Origin: Loripinus fragilis | Taxonomy: Eukaryota > Mollusca > Bivalvia > Lucinida > Lucinidae | Assembly: GCA_964019695.1 (NCBI GenBank) | Contig: OZ026528.1 | Coordinates: 55,148,495-55,212,494, forward strand | Reading direction: 5' to 3' | DNA: 64,000 nucleotides | Part shown: one piece after another, positions 21,505 to 33,773 of the stretch | Numbering within the stretch: the stretch's first letter is position 1 | How the letters are laid out: the number at the start of each line of letters is the position of its first letter | The notes under the pieces: generated by a model | What the model was told of the DNA's origin: nothing | Databases searched by the model: none | What the model saw: the letters and a program-made list of their open reading frames with translations, nothing else | Program-made: the position numbers and the translations under genes

Positions 21505-22530
21505 TTACCTGGGGCTTAGCCCCGAGGTTAGAAAACTTTTTAATTGTCCGCCGGGCATATAGCATCACCACTGTCCGTACGTACGTACATACGTACGCCT
21601 TTACGTACGTATGTACGAAAAATGGTTTCCGGGCCATATCTTTTAAATGCATTGGTCTGTTGGATTCATATTTCATTCAGAGGTATATAATCATGAAATA
21701 CAGGTCAAGTTCGATTAAGGAAAAAAAACACTGATTATTATCAGAGTTATGGCCCTTGATCTTGTACGAAAAATGGTTTCTGGGCCATATCTTTTGAAAA
21801 CATTGGTGTATTGGATTCATATTTCATACACAGGTTCATACTCATAAAATACAGATCAAAATCTATTACGGATAAAATCCACCGAATATTATCAGAGTTA
21901 TGTCCCTTGATATTGTACGAAAATTGTTTCCGGGCCATGTCTTGAAAACATTGGTGTATTGGATTCATATTTCATACATAGGTATATAATGATAAAATAC
22001 AGTTCAAGTTCGATTAAGGATAAAATCCACCGGTTATTGTCAGAGTTATGTTCCTTGATCTCTGTAAGAAAAATAGTTTCCGGGCGATATCTTTTGAAAA
22101 AATGGTGTATTGGATTTATATTTCATACACATTACATATAATCATGAAATACTGGTCAAGTTTGATAAAATCCACTGATTATTATCAGAGCTATGGCCCA
22201 TGAAGTAAAACAGAATTTTGATTCCGCTGAATATCTTAACAATGAATGGATGGATTATAACAAGATTTTGCTTACACTTTACTATTGACAAGATCTAGGT
22301 TGGAATTGTTTTGCATCAATATTTGCACATTTATAAAAAAAAAAAGTTATGGCCCTTCACTCCTGTCAGAATTTCATATCAGCTTAATATTTTAAGAATG
22401 AATGAAGTGATTTTGATAAAATTTTGCATATGCATAGATATTAACAAGCAATATTGGGTTGGTATTGTTATGCATAAATTTATAACAGAGTTATGTTCTT
22501 TAAATCATGTTAGAATTTCGTTTATGCGCC
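21505..22530 (+). mobile_element. Tandem-repeat element (GGGGCTTAGCCCC head)
   Basis: The head hairpin GGGGCTTAGCCCC is followed by GTCCGCCGGGC and a TACG-repeat (about 21575-21616). Then come four ~150-bp repeats starting GTACGAAAAATGGTTTCCGG at 21614, 21762, 21914 and 22066, each ending near TCAGAGTTATG, and decayed copies to about 22530. The head plus tandem-body layout parallels the AGCTCACC elements, but I cannot fix its ends. Confidence 0.55.
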
Positions 22531-22538
22531 TTATCACT

Positions 22539-22710
22539 AGACTGGCTCCAGTCCTTAAAACAATTTTTCATCAATGTGTCGTATAATATGCTTGTAGCCA
22601 GTCTAACTCTGATGGCTCTGTCTTAAAACAGAGCCATCAGAGTTAGACTGGCTACAAGTATATGATATGACACATCGATGAAAAATTGTTTTAAGGACTG
22701 GAGCCAGTCT
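22539..22710. mobile_element. Near-perfect 172-bp palindrome with flanking duplication
   Basis: Arms of about 82 bp and an ~8-base spacer (TCTTAAAA), symmetrical about 22624.5. Termini AGACTGGCTCCAGTCC / GGACTGGAGCCAGTCT. CCTTATCACTAGA occurs on both sides (22529-22541 and 22712-22724); TA also flanks the inner termini. Confidence 0.85.
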
Positions 22711-22782
22711 ACCTTATCACTAGATTGAATGATGGAACTTGACAAACTTTGTTATAAATGTCCGCATATTGATATGTTGCAA

Positions 22783-23338
22783 TATTACTTGACTTTTTGG
22801 TTACTGTAAAGGCGGCACCTCATGGATGCGTTATTAGGACTGGTCAATCTTAGACATAGGTTAAAGCTGAATTATTCAAAAGAAACTGTATCATCTTGTG
22901 CCATTACCTCAGTTTTGACGCAAAACACGTTAGTTAGTCCTTAAAACGCCAGCAAAATAACTGCATCTGAAATGTCTATTAAAACATAAGCGTAGAAGCA
23001 AACACTGTGGACCCAGATCAGACTGCTTCTATAGATAGGAGCAGTCTGATATGGGTCCACACTGTTTGTCTGTGAGGCTTTAAATATTTTAGTGGACGAC
23101 AAAAACATACATTTTGTGATTATGCGCTGTAAGGGTTAAGAAATGTGAGTTCATTGTGTATACGGTTAGGATTTTCATGAAATGCACGCACGTTTGCGCG
23201 GCCCAAAAAGCTGATAACTCTTTACCAAATTATAAATAAAACCTGATTTCCCTTCCTTAGCAGATGAAATAGCCGAACCACGCCCAGATATGAATATTAA
23301 AGTTGCCGACTTTACAGTAAGCGAAAGTCAAGTAATAC
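22783..23338. mobile_element. TIR MITE (TATTACTTGAC ends), copy 1
   Basis: Ends TATTACTTGACTTT...TACTGTAAAGGCGGC and the inverse GCCGACTTTACAGTA...AAAGTCAAGTAATA. The centre (22996-23069) is the ACCCAGATCAGACTGC hairpin. Copy 2 is at 37264-37770 and a truncated copy at 31215-31565. Confidence 0.8.
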
Positions 23339-23451
23339 CAGCATAGATTTTGACAATACATTGTATAAATGAATCAGTCATATCTGGGAGACTGTTTCTC
23401 TCATACAATGGCGCGGGCGGGGGCATCTGTGTCACACTGACACATTTCTAG

Positions 23452-23642
23452 TTTCATGCTCAACTCAACTGAGCATAAAACTTCAACTGCTCATAAAATG
23501 ATGAAAAATAAAGACTTTTCTTGCTTTGAAACTGTCAAATGGTGTATTTATCATACTAATAAATGTTAAAATGTCAGCAAGTGTTGGCATTTTTAATATT
23601 TATGAGCACAAGTTTTGTGCTCAGTTGAGTTGAGCATGAAAA
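23452..23642. mobile_element. MITE with ~43-bp TIRs (TTTCATGCTCAACTC)
   Basis: TIRs TTTCATGCTCAACTCAACTG...TGCTCATAAA and the exact inverse at the right, with an unpaired ~100-bp centre. Confidence 0.8.
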
Positions 23643-23823
23643 TAATTTAATAACCTCGGGGCCTGGTCTCACTCCTCAGTAAGAGCAGTTTACAAACGAA
23701 ATCATGGATAATGTGATGGAAATATGACATTTGCTCTACGGTTTACTTTATCGGGCATTCGGATAAGAGTGCGTTATTGAAAATTAATTTCATATTTCTC
23801 AGCTAAAAAATATGATGTTGGTA

Positions 23824-23860
23824 CTCAAAAGAACCGTCTCAGTAAGACGGTTATTTTGAG
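23824..23860. repeat. Short hairpin
   Basis: CTCAAAAGAACCGTCTC / GACGGTTATTTTGAG; similar hairpin at 17169-17206. Confidence 0.55.
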
Positions 23861-24482
23861 AACCCAAAACACTAGTTCAAACAGATGGACAAGAAAAGAT
23901 TTACAATTTATGTTCAAAAAGTTTCCTTATCTGAAACTATGTCTATTTGACATACTTGGTCCAGGTCATGAGATTTGGGTATTATTCATTCATTGGGTCA
24001 CTGTATCGCCACTTGGTATGCAGTGTCCAGTTCTCTTGTAAAGCTTACGGAGATAGGAACCAGTTAATGTGTTGCTGGACAGTGACCTATCTAATGGTTG
24101 AATAATACTTATCGCATATGTGCGTGAGATAAAAGCTATTCTTTAAACATGCGTGCACAGCTATCAAGTTGGGATTGATGTCCCAATTTTGCCCGGAGCC
24201 TTCATCTAATTGCCGACTTTGTACCCGAGCTTTCAAATACGTGCATACTTTGTTTTTGTGCAAGGGGAAGGCTCTGATGAGGCTGCACGGGTATGCAGGC
24301 TCGTCTAAGGCTTCGCTATGTGTATATTATCTCATGTACTGTGTCATTGTCATCATCATGAAGATGGCAATTATAATTGACTAAGTTTTCAATATGTACG
24401 TTAGCATCGGCTAAGTAGTGTAGCTTTAGCCCATTCTGTGAAAACTACCTGTATGTTTTATCATGGTGTCACATCACTAACT
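23861..24482. other. Spacer with decayed MITE pieces
   Basis: 24290-24320 (GCAGGCTCGTCTAAGGCTTC) resembles the inner part of the 17412 family. Nothing else assigned. Confidence 0.35.
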
Positions 24483-24551
24483 TAAATGACATACCCAGCT
24501 CATCACAATCTCCGCAAGCGGAGATGTAGATGAGGCTGTTGTGTCATTTAA
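24483..24551. repeat. Imperfect hairpin
   Basis: TAAATGACAT...CAGCTCAT / ATGAG-CTG...TGTCATTTA around TCTCCGCAAGCGGAGA. Confidence 0.6.
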
Positions 24552-25291
24552 TAGATAATTGTTTTCGTTTGAAACGGCTTTCAAATGGCCTCTGTAGTTT
24601 CAATCAGTAGTCAAGTTTAGTTAAGTGCTGAAAGATGGGCAGCTTTGAAAAGCTTATTCTTGTTTTCTTTGTCGTTGTCTCCTGTATAAATTGTTGAAAA
24701 ATGGTGAGGTCATAGGATGTATGTCATGGAAGTTAACATTTCGAAACACGACCATATGATGGTTGCGGGCCAGGAACACAGAACTTAATTGTAACCGCAT
24801 TGATGCTCTACGTAAACTTGTAACGTAACACATTTCTGATGGTGAAAGCGGTAAAAATGTACCCTCGTCGGCTGTTTCGTTTCAGTCTATGTTTCAGCAA
24901 TATACTTTCCTTTTGAACCACACCCGTTCGCAGGTTATGTGACAGAAACACTAAATTGCACTGTTATAAAAAAAAATTAGGCACGTCCTTGGTGCTCTAA
25001 GCGACCTTTTTTGCTTTGCTAGAAGCGGTAGCAATGTGCTGTCATTGGCAACAATAGCACCAGCCAATGAGCGGCAACCAGCAGTTCCTCCCCTTGTTCA
25101 TCCTCCCTCCAACAAGTGATCTAATGAAAGTCAGCCTCTCTGTGTAATTTCCCTTTGACAATATCAACAGCTAATCATTCGTTGAATCTGTAACGAGACA
25201 AAACTGACTGTTTTAGCATTATACAGTAGTTTCTAGCTTACTCGCATCCTGACAACAGGCCTCGAAGTTATACCTGTATCACTTTAGTAAG
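24552..25291. other. Spacer, nothing recognised
   Basis: No coding or repeat signal seen. Confidence 0.4.
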
Positions 25292-25416
25292 TCTCAGACT
25301 CAAAATAAAGCGCAATGATTGGCTGCTTGCGGACACGAAATTAAGCGCAATGATGAGCTGCGTGCGGACACGTGTCCGCAAGCAGCCAATCATTGCGCTT
25401 TATTTTGAATCTGAGA
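25292..25416. mobile_element. Palindromic MITE with partial inner duplication
   Basis: Outer arms of about 42 bp (CTCAGACTCAAAATAAAGCG... / ...CGCTTTATTTTGAATCTGAG). The left side additionally holds a second partial arm (TTAAGCGCAATGATGAGCTG), so the hairpin core is offset. Confidence 0.75.
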
Positions 25417-25533
25417 ATGAACTCCAGTTTTATAACCTCGAGGCCAGGAGTTAATTATATCGAGGAAATTGTGATATAAAGACCACAATTTTTTTCTTAC
25501 CCCTTTAATAATATATATCATTGCCGCACGCTT

Positions 25534-25895
25534 TTAAAGCTGCATAGTCTGTAACTTTTGATCTTTTAATTTTACAAATAATAATTCTATTTTTCAAGAA
25601 CACAGTAAAAAACTAAAATTCAGGAATACATTTTACATTTTACAAATTATCAGTATCAAAACAACATCATTTACGTTAAAAATTAACTGTCTATAATTAT
25701 TGGAGGGACGCAAATAATTACAAACAAGAGAAATAAACACCTGTTTTATAAGATGATTCACTTTTCCATGCAGTTTTCAGCTATAGTGAACAGATTTGTT
25801 GTGAAAACTTAACTTAATTCTACTTTTACAAATGATTTAAAAAGAAAAGAAAAATGTTCTAAAAATATTCATGGTTGCAGACTTAGTTTCTTTAA
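25534..25895. mobile_element. TTAA-flanked MITE, copy 3
   Basis: TTAA at 25534-25537 and 25892-25895; left TIR AGCTGCATAGTCTGTAAC; right TIR partly decayed. Confidence 0.7.
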
Positions 25896-25962
25896 CAGTC
25901 ACATTTCAATCTTCTGACAGGGCAATGCACATGATGTTTTACATTGCTTTGGTACCTTAAAG

Positions 25963-27130
25963 GGGGTGGCAGCATTGAATGCATATGAATCTGAAATGCA
26001 AGTCCTTATTAAACAATGCATTCTGCCACAAATCTGATCAAAATTAAATGAAGAGTAAGAAAGGTACAGATATTTGTATATTAGGGAATTGATAGCTATG
26101 GAGGGCAGCCATTTTAGTCTGTGTGACATCACACAGCCCTAATTAAATATGCCTAAACAATGCTAAACTCTAGTTTTTTTTTTTCACATTGGTTTTCGGC
26201 AATAACTTTTTTTATTTTCAATGTTACCAAAATGCGATCGCGATGAAAGTTGTACAGGAAAATAAGCGCCAATTTCTCCAAAAGGTCCGAAGTTTGTGGC
26301 CTAAACAGATTTTTGTGTACATAGATGTATAATATTTGCGATAAACGGAATTCAACCAAAATTTATTGAAAGTCTTTTATTGACAGGTAAATTTCGTAGA
26401 GGCGTGACAGAAAGGGTTCGTCTCAAAAGAATATTCAAGCGTCGAATATACAGTTATTCAGCGGCTGTGCATGGCATAATCCTGCTGTTTGCAAACCCAT
26501 AAAGTACAGAATCTAATTTGAGCGTGATCATTTGTAGGAGCAGAAGCTGTGATTACGCATGACGTTCTATTTTTCTCTTATGCACGTGCTCCAAAACGGC
26601 GGTTTCGAGATGACCCCAGTAACTTAACGCACGAGCGAACCAGGCGCGATTTCCAATATATCTATGAATTAGGGCGGCGCAATGCAGTTTTTTGACTGAC
26701 ATATTTATCTTAGTTTATTTGAGCTTGGATTAAAAATCTCATAGAATGCATCTATGCGCATGGTTAACTGCAGCAGCTTGGATTATGGAGCCATTTGGAG
26801 AAATTGGCGCTATTTTTTTCTCTACAACTTTCATCGCGAACGCAGTTTGCTAAAATTAGTAATAAAAAAGTTATTGCCGAAAATCAATGTGAAAAAAATA
26901 AAAACTAGAGTTTATTCATTTAATGTTGCATTTTATTGTTTCTTCTGTTGAAAATTGTTGATTTTGAAAAAAAAAGATCTGTACATTTTGCAGTAAAATT
27001 GAGAATTTCATAGGCTTTACATAATGTACAGGTAGTTACAATGTACAGGTAGTTACACACCGTCCATACGATTCGGCGAAAACAGACGGATACGGAAAAA
27101 ACAGTTGTTTACCAGAGCGCGTGCCTTTTG
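25963..27130. repeat. Composite inverted-repeat region
   Basis: Arms 26163-26320 and 26770-26920 are inverted copies (AACTCTAG, TTTTCGGCAATAACTTTTTT, CGCGATGAAAGTTGT, GCGCCAATTTCTCC). The outer flank 25963-26030 (TGAAATGCAAGTCCTTATTA) matches the inverse of 36790-36860, and 27065-27130 matches the inverse of about 36610-36680. One dispersed family therefore covers both regions. Confidence 0.55.
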
Positions 27131-27680
27131 GCGGATGAGTATTTTTGTCTATTTTTCTCACATTTATATAGCATTTCGTGAGGGAAACAAAGAAGGCCTT
27201 CTTGATTCGTTAAACTGCATAGGTATACGATAAAATTTACTTCGTTTCTTTATTGATAGGCGAAAAACTAGATAAGAATGTTTAAAAATACAAGCTCGTT
27301 TGGGATCTGTTGCATTTGTGACTACTTTTTACAATGAAGCAAGCATCGTTTCAGATGATTGTTCTTGGCTGATCGTTGCCCAGTCTCTTGTGCAAACATC
27401 GATTAAAAACACGTTGCTGAACGACAGCTTGAAATTGTCAAAATTGCCATTGGTTTAGACCACGTGCATATTTCACGGATACGTATGATGACAATCGGCC
27501 TATACGGTGTTGAACAGACGTTCAAAATATTTATGACACGGGGTTGAACAGTTACACAAAAGCTATAGCAGAATCGAAGATATTGTAGCAGAATATGTGT
27601 TATGTAGAGCATGCGTAAGCGTCTGTTGTACCATGTCCCATTAAACATTTTTTTTATTCTAAAGTGCAGGTACGAGAAGT
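27131..27680. other. Spacer, nothing recognised
   Basis: No gene signal. A minus-strand ORF of 81 codons has no domain. Confidence 0.4.
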
Positions 27681-30102
27681 ATCACACTGGTCAATGTAAA
27701 CGCACCGGTGGTTGCTACAACGAGCTGGTGGTGGCATTGTAACGCACTGGTGGTGGCTTAAAAGGTAAAAAAATCTATACCTGTTGACTTTATGATTTAT
27801 TTATAAGCTTGCATTTATTTTATTTGTGATGACACCTGGCGCACAGACCAACGGTAACATTGCAGTTTATGGCTCTGCCAAGCAATTGGTGATTCAATTC
27901 ATGGTTTAGACTGCAAATCCAACACAGTTCTAGAGTTTTGCCATGACAGGTGCTTTTTTTCTAGTAAAACTGCCTAAATTGAGGGAAATCTGCATGTCTA
28001 AGCGCAGCTGTTGTTATATTCCCATGAAATAACACCCAAAAACGATTACCACTTTGCTTTGTTTTTTCTAAGTAAACTAGCAAATGTTTTATTGAGGAAT
28101 TTAATTACATCGCACTGGGAGCATTTTTTGACGCATTGATACAACGCACTGATGGTTGCACAGAAGTGCTGTGGTTGCTAGTGCAGACTCACCACAGCAT
28201 TCGCTGTTCACAAAAACGTTACAAAAATCGCTATTTCAGCCAGCACATGATATTTCGATACTGTGACGAAGGCTCAGGCGAGCCTCTGCAAACGTGCAGA
28301 CTCCCAAGAGCCTTCGCTGCCAGCACAAGAGATCCTGATACTTATCGCATTGTCCAGTGACTTTGCCTACGTCAATATGCAGACTCACCAAAGTATTAGC
28401 TGCTGGCGTGAATAGCACACAAATCGCCATTTTAGGCAGCACAAGAGATTTTGTACAGTGACGAAGGCTAAGGTTAGTCTGTGCAAATGTGCAGACTCGC
28501 CAGAGCCTTCGCTGCTCGCAGAAATTGGCATTCAATCGCCATTTGAGCCACCACATAAGAGTTTTGAACTGTGACGATGGCTAAGACTAGACCAAGCAAA
28601 TGTGCAGACTCGCCAAAGCCATATCTGTTCGCATGAATGACACCCAAATATAGTAACTGAGTATGATTAGGAAATATCACAATCACAAACTGCATGTGAC
28701 ACCAGGAAGACAAACTAAGCAAAGCATCAAGCTCTCTCTCTCTCTTCCCCAAAACAAGAATGGGCATAAAGTAACAAAACATATAACAATTACAGAATCC
28801 TATAATGGGAGTAACAATCAACAATGAATCAACAACAACAGAACCACCGCCTTAGAATAGACAGCAGCCTAAGCCACTGGGGTGCTAAAATACATTTTAC
28901 TGGTACCAAATCATCATCTTAGATTCTGCTGTTGTTGAAGCACGAAAATGTTAAGCTCGCGTGGAGGCTTCTTAACTTTTGCAATGTATCACAACGGACA
29001 AACAATCTCACCAAATTAATAGTTTTGGGGCCAATCTGAAAAACAAGCAGAAACACTATCAAAGTGCGAACAGGGCTAGCTCTGGAGCGTCTCTGGTGAG
29101 TCTGCACATTTGCAGAGTCACGCTTGAGCCTTCATCAGTGTAAAAAACCACAACATCTATGCCTATTTACTGTATGATTTCTTTATAGGATTGCATTTAG
29201 TTTACTTGTGATGACACCTGGGCGCAGAAACCGTCAGTAGCATTGCAGTTTATGGCTCTGCCCCGCAATTGGCGATTTAATTCATGGTTTGACCGACAAA
29301 TTTAACACAGTTGTGCGAGTTTGACCGTGACAGCTGCTTTTTTCCATTGTGACTGCCCAACTTGGGGGAAATTTGCATGTCTATGCGCATCTGCAGCTAT
29401 GTTATCATACTCCCATGAAATAACATCCAAAAACGATTACTACTCTCTTTTTTTTTCTATGCAGAGAAGGCTCTGGCGAGTCGGTACATTTGCACAGGCT
29501 CAACTGAGTCTTCGTCACAGTACTGAAAAAATCATGTGCTGACTCAAACAGCGATTTGTGTGCCGTTTATAAGAACAGTGAATGCTGTGGTGAGGCTGTA
29601 CCAGCAACCATGGCACATCTGGGCAACCATCAGTGCGTTGTAACAATTCGTCAAAAAATGCACCCAGTGCGTTGTAATAAAATTCCTCAATAAAAAACAT
29701 TTGCTAGTTTACCAAGAAAAAAACAACTAAGTGGTAATCGTTTTTTGGATGTTATTTCATGGGAATATGACAACAGCTGCGCTTAAACAAGCAGATTTTC
29801 CTCAATTTAGGCCGTTTTACTAGAAAAAAGCACCTTTCATGGCAAAACTCCAGAACTGTGTTGGATTTGCAGTCCAAACCATGAATTAAATCATCAATTG
29901 CTTGGCAGAGCCATAAACTGCATTGTTACCGTTAGTCTGTGCGCCAGGTGTCATCACAAATAAAATAAACGCAAGCTTATAAATAAATCATAAAGTCAAC
30001 TGGTATAGATTTTTTTACATTTTAAGCCACCACCAGTGCGTAAAAATGCCACCACCAGCTCGTTGTATTAACCACCGGTGCGTTTACATTGACCAGTGTG
30101 AT
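27681..30102. mobile_element. 2.4-kb foldback element with ~600-bp inverted repeats
   Basis: Left arm 27681 to about 28280 and right arm about 29510-30102 are inverted copies (ATCACACTGGTCAATGTAAA tip; AACGCACCGGTGG; GTGATGACACCTGG; GGCTCTGCCAAGCAATTG). A third, direct-orientation partial copy of the left arm lies inside (about 29148-29455), and a separate dispersed repeat sits at 28640-29015. No transposase is readable. Confidence 0.8.
28640..29015 (+). repeat. Dispersed repeat R3, copy 1
   Basis: Shared with 50036-50440 (+) and 57652-57950 (-). Blocks in common: TATGATTAGRAAATAYCACA, ATGGGAGYAACAATMAACAA, GCCTTAGAAYRGACAG, TTACTGGTACCAAAT, GCTCGCRTGGAGGCTTC. No conserved frame across copies. 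Confidence 0.75.
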
Positions 30103-30156
30103 TTCTGCATACATTTTAATAAAATTAATTGTAACTGCATGTGCCTGAAAGGAAGA

Positions 30157-30606
30157 TATATGACAATATAGCATTCTTTTCTGTATATTAACGGTTGGCA
30201 AGCATGGTACAGATGCGCGGATCCAGGAATTTCGTTCAGGGGGGGAGGGTCCAGGTCAGTCTGACAAAAAAGCTCTGACAACGATTTTTTTAGTCCTCAG
30301 TTTATTTTACAGAAGTCAAATGGCCAATATCAAAGAAATCTATCGTTTTTCAAGGCTCCAGATGGGGTCCAATTTTTTCCAGGGGGTCCAACTTTTTCTA
30401 GGGGGTGTCCATTTGCTTATTCCCTATAGAAAGCCATTTAATTTGTGATTTTCCAGAGGGGATCCGGACCCCCTGCCCCCCCCCCCCCCTCTGGATCCGC
30501 ACTTGGTGCAGCCCTCACAGCTTCATGGTTAAGGCTACAATACATTATCTCATTTGGGCTTGGCAAACGTTAATAGACAGAAGAATTTATCATCCTTTTA
30601 TTGTTA
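30157..30606 (+). repeat. Dispersed repeat interrupted by a MITE
   Basis: The halves at 30157-30204 and 30504-30606 match the uninterrupted sequence at 31574-31735 (TTTCTGTATATTAACG, TTGCAGGCCTCAC-type block, GGCTTGSCAAAC). The inserted MITE occupies 30213-30503. Confidence 0.65.
30213..30503. mobile_element. hAT-like MITE (GCGGATCCAG ends)
   Basis: Inverted ends ATGCGCGGATCC / GGATCCGCACT with G- and C-rich subterminal runs. Flanked by the 8-bp repeat TGGTRCAG (30205-30212 and 30504-30511, one mismatch). The empty site is represented at 31574-31735. Confidence 0.7.
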
Positions 30607-30874
30607 TATAATATATAATAAGTGTTTACTATAGAAACTTGAGGTGTTTCAATCGCTGACAATTGTACAATTTATTTAATAATGTGTCATATTTTGGTTG
30701 ATCATTGACCAATCACTGACCGCGGGCTTTATTTCTGATAAAACATGACTGCGGAGGGCTTAATTGCCATTTCAACCTGCTCACGGATAACCTCTGCGAG
30801 TTAAGATACCATTGCTTATGCTTTATTGAGAAATGACCAAAATATTCAATTATCATAAGATACGCTACTTTATA

Positions 30875-31061
30875 ACATCGGATGGGCGACAATCGAGAAG
30901 GCTCTGAACAATCGATGAACGTGGATCGCAAATCGCTAGAACTTTCCATTTGTCGCCAGTCAGGCAAACAAACTGCAATTCAAAAAGTCTGTTTCTGACG
31001 GTATTCGATCTACGTTCGTCGATAGCATCAACGTTTTCTATTGCCACCTATCCGGTATGTG
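30875..31061. mobile_element. Palindromic MITE (CCGGATAGGTGGCAAT ends), copy 1
   Basis: Left ACATCGGATGGGCGACAATC, right ATTGCCACCTATCCGGTATG; internal GATGAACGTGGATCGC / CGATCTACGTTCGTC also pair. Copy 2 is at 41911-42106. Confidence 0.65.
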
Positions 31062-31214
31062 TATTGATACAATGAATACGTAACCAAAACAATCTGAAAC
31101 AAGAGCTAGGAGTTATCTACATTTTTCAGTCATGTTTCTGTTGAAAAAAAGTTTGTTTCCACACCGGATAGTGAGCAATGTGAGCGTTATAACTACATTC
31201 GAAAGTGTTTGTTT

Positions 31215-31565
31215 ATTGTTTAACATAAGTATAGAGGCAATACAGTGTGGACCCAGATCAGACTGCTCTAGGTGAGCAGTCTGCTCTAGATCTACACTTT
31301 TTGTTTAAGAGGCTTCATAATATTTCAATAGACGATAAAAACATACGATTGTTTTGTAATATACGCTTTAAGGGTTAATAAATGTGGGTTCAGTGCATTA
31401 ACCAACAGGACTCATGAAATGCACGCAGACCTGCGCGGCTCAAGCAACTTTTAAACGCTTAACCAATGGATAGAACCTGATTTCCATTCTTGAGCAGTTG
31501 AAATAACTGAACCACGCCCAGATATGAAAATTAAAGTTGCCACCTTTACAGTACCCCAAAAGTCC
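31215..31565. mobile_element. Truncated copy of the TATTACTTGAC MITE
   Basis: Keeps the hairpin core (31236-31303) and the right end (AAAGTTGCCACCTTTACAGT...AAAAGTCC) but lacks the left TIR. Confidence 0.65.
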
Positions 31566-31573
31566 TACAATAT

Positions 31574-31735
31574 ATAACAATGACAATATAACATTCCTTT
31601 CTGTATATTAACGTTTGTCAAGCCCTTGTGCGATAATGTGTTGCAGGCCTCACCGCTGTGTGGTTCTGGTTGCAACACATCACATTCAGGCTTGCCAAAC
31701 AACAAGGAAAAGAATGTTTTATCCTCTTATTGCAT
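31574..31735 (+). repeat. Dispersed repeat, uninterrupted sister of 30157-30606
   Basis: Shows the pre-insertion arrangement for the MITE at 30213. Its own ends are weakly inverted (CAAGCC / GGCTTG). Confidence 0.55.
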
Positions 31736-32737
31736 ATTTGTAAGTTTATTCTTTAAATGACATTTAGATCTATGCATCAGGAATAAAGCTATAATTTTTA
31801 GCTTTTATCTACATAAATCCTACGTGTAAGAAAGCATCAAAGTATCAAGACATGCTATAGCCATGCTTTAATGAGAATCATAATGTTATGTGCCGGGTCA
31901 CATATGCTAGGTCAAAATCTTTTTCGTCATTTTCTACGCCCATTTGTCAGTGCTTAATCAATAATAGCTATGTCTCCGCCCAGTGATATAAATAGGGCGT
32001 AGACAAACAAAAAAATTGGTTGACAGGGGAGACAACACTTATTATAGTCTTTATTTTTTTCAGGATTTTTCAGAAAAGTCACCAAAACAAAAAAACGAGC
32101 ACGGTGACACATATTTTTTATTCAATCATTAGATTCTTCATGAAAATATCTTTGTAAAAATATGTTTTTTGTTGTTCCAGTTACATTCTCTGATATGTTT
32201 ATTTTGAATATTAATGTTTTTTTGGCATTTATTCGTTTGACTTAATTAGGATTTTGCTTAATAAATTGTGTAAATACATGTTATTTCACTATTTTTTGTT
32301 TTTATTTATATCTCTGGTGGGAGTAGTATTTGTTCTGAAACAAAAACTGTATTGCGTTTCTTGTTAATTTGCTAACAAAATCTGTGTTTGTTTATTTCAA
32401 ATACCTGCGATTTTGCAGTTTTTGACATCAAATAACTTTTTAAAAAGAACGGTGAGGTATTGCTTTTTTTGTCTTAGATTATAAGTATAAGTCTATATTA
32501 TAATATATTAAAAGATAAAACACTTTTGGACATATGCCGGTGAGTCCGGTACTACCTTAAGATACCAATTTAAATTTATAAGACTTTAACAGCAAGAATA
32601 AGGGCAGACCAAATTTGGCCAGCTAACATTCAAGCTAATGTAAAATAGATTTAACAATCATCTTTCAGCATGCGGGATGGAAAAATAAAACATACAAAAC
32701 AGTGCTGTCATGAGATCGGACTTGGGTTTTATAAATC
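31736..32737. other. AT-rich spacer, nothing recognised
   Basis: No coding, tRNA or repeat signal seen. Confidence 0.4.
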
Positions 32738-33237
32738 AAAGGGGACAGCAACCCAGATGAATACTATGTTTTATATGAAAGATCTTAATAAACCATGTAT
32801 TTTGATACCAGATTCATATAAATCGGTTGAAAAACAGAGAAGTTGTAGGCGTTTGAATATTTGCAAATGGACTGTAATGGAAGTGGCCATATTATAGGCT
32901 TAGTGGCGTCACACAGCCTAATTAAATATGCATGATCAAAATAAAAGACAAACCAATTGATTACTTGCAATTATCTTTCATAAAACATTTTCCTTATGTA
33001 AAAAGCTGCATATCTGCCGAAACACAGATGCTGTGATAGTATTTATGACTAAAAATTAAGCAGTTGAAAAATTAAATATTCAAAATGGCAGCTAAATGTT
33101 GGCCATATTGAATTCTTTAAATGCCCATAACTTCTCCATTTTTCAACCGATTTTGATGATACTTATATCAAAATAAATGGTTCATAGAGCTCTTTCCGAT
33201 AAAACATACTTATCATTAGGGTTGCTGTCCCTTTTAA
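32738..33237. mobile_element. MITE with ~110-bp inverted arms (GGGACAGCAACCC)
   Basis: Left AAAGGGGACAGCAACCCAGA and right GGGTTGCTGTCCCTTTTAA pair; pairing continues through TATGTTTTAT, ATCGGTTGAAAAA and GGAGAAGTT with mismatches. Confidence 0.75.
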
Positions 33238-33773
33238 TGTCAAAACAGCTGATGCTAATTTTCATTATACAGAATGTGACATGACCAAATTATTTGCAGT
33301 AATCCTCAATAACAAAGCTTTATAGGAATATTGAACTAAAATAATGAGTTGTAAACACATCAGAGATTGGAAACAGGACACATAAAAAATCAACTGTTCC
33401 GACAAAAATAGTATTGAGAGGCCACCCTTGTCACTATCAACACTGTTACCATGATAAACTTACTTGCAATGTTAACAAATTATACATGATTTTGTTGATA
33501 AGTATCTATGTATTTCAGATTTCCATGGGTATTTTTCCTCAATTATCTCCAAAAGAAATCATATTTCTTTCACAATGAAAAAGATTTAATAAATATCAGA
33601 TATATTGCAGTGCATTTATCGTCATATGTGTTACATGTGTGAATGATATAGTATATCAAATATTGAAACCATATCTCAGATTTGTTCTTTGACAGTAGCA
33701 AAAGAATGAAAACTATTCCATTTAGATGGAAACAATACTTGCTGATCTTATTTAATGTGATATACAAAGTGCT
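33238..33773. other. AT-rich spacer, nothing recognised
   Basis: No gene or repeat seen. Confidence 0.4.

Noticed and set aside
21614..22200. CRISPR-like array
   Set aside because: The ~150-bp repeats are contiguous without spacers, in eukaryotic DNA.
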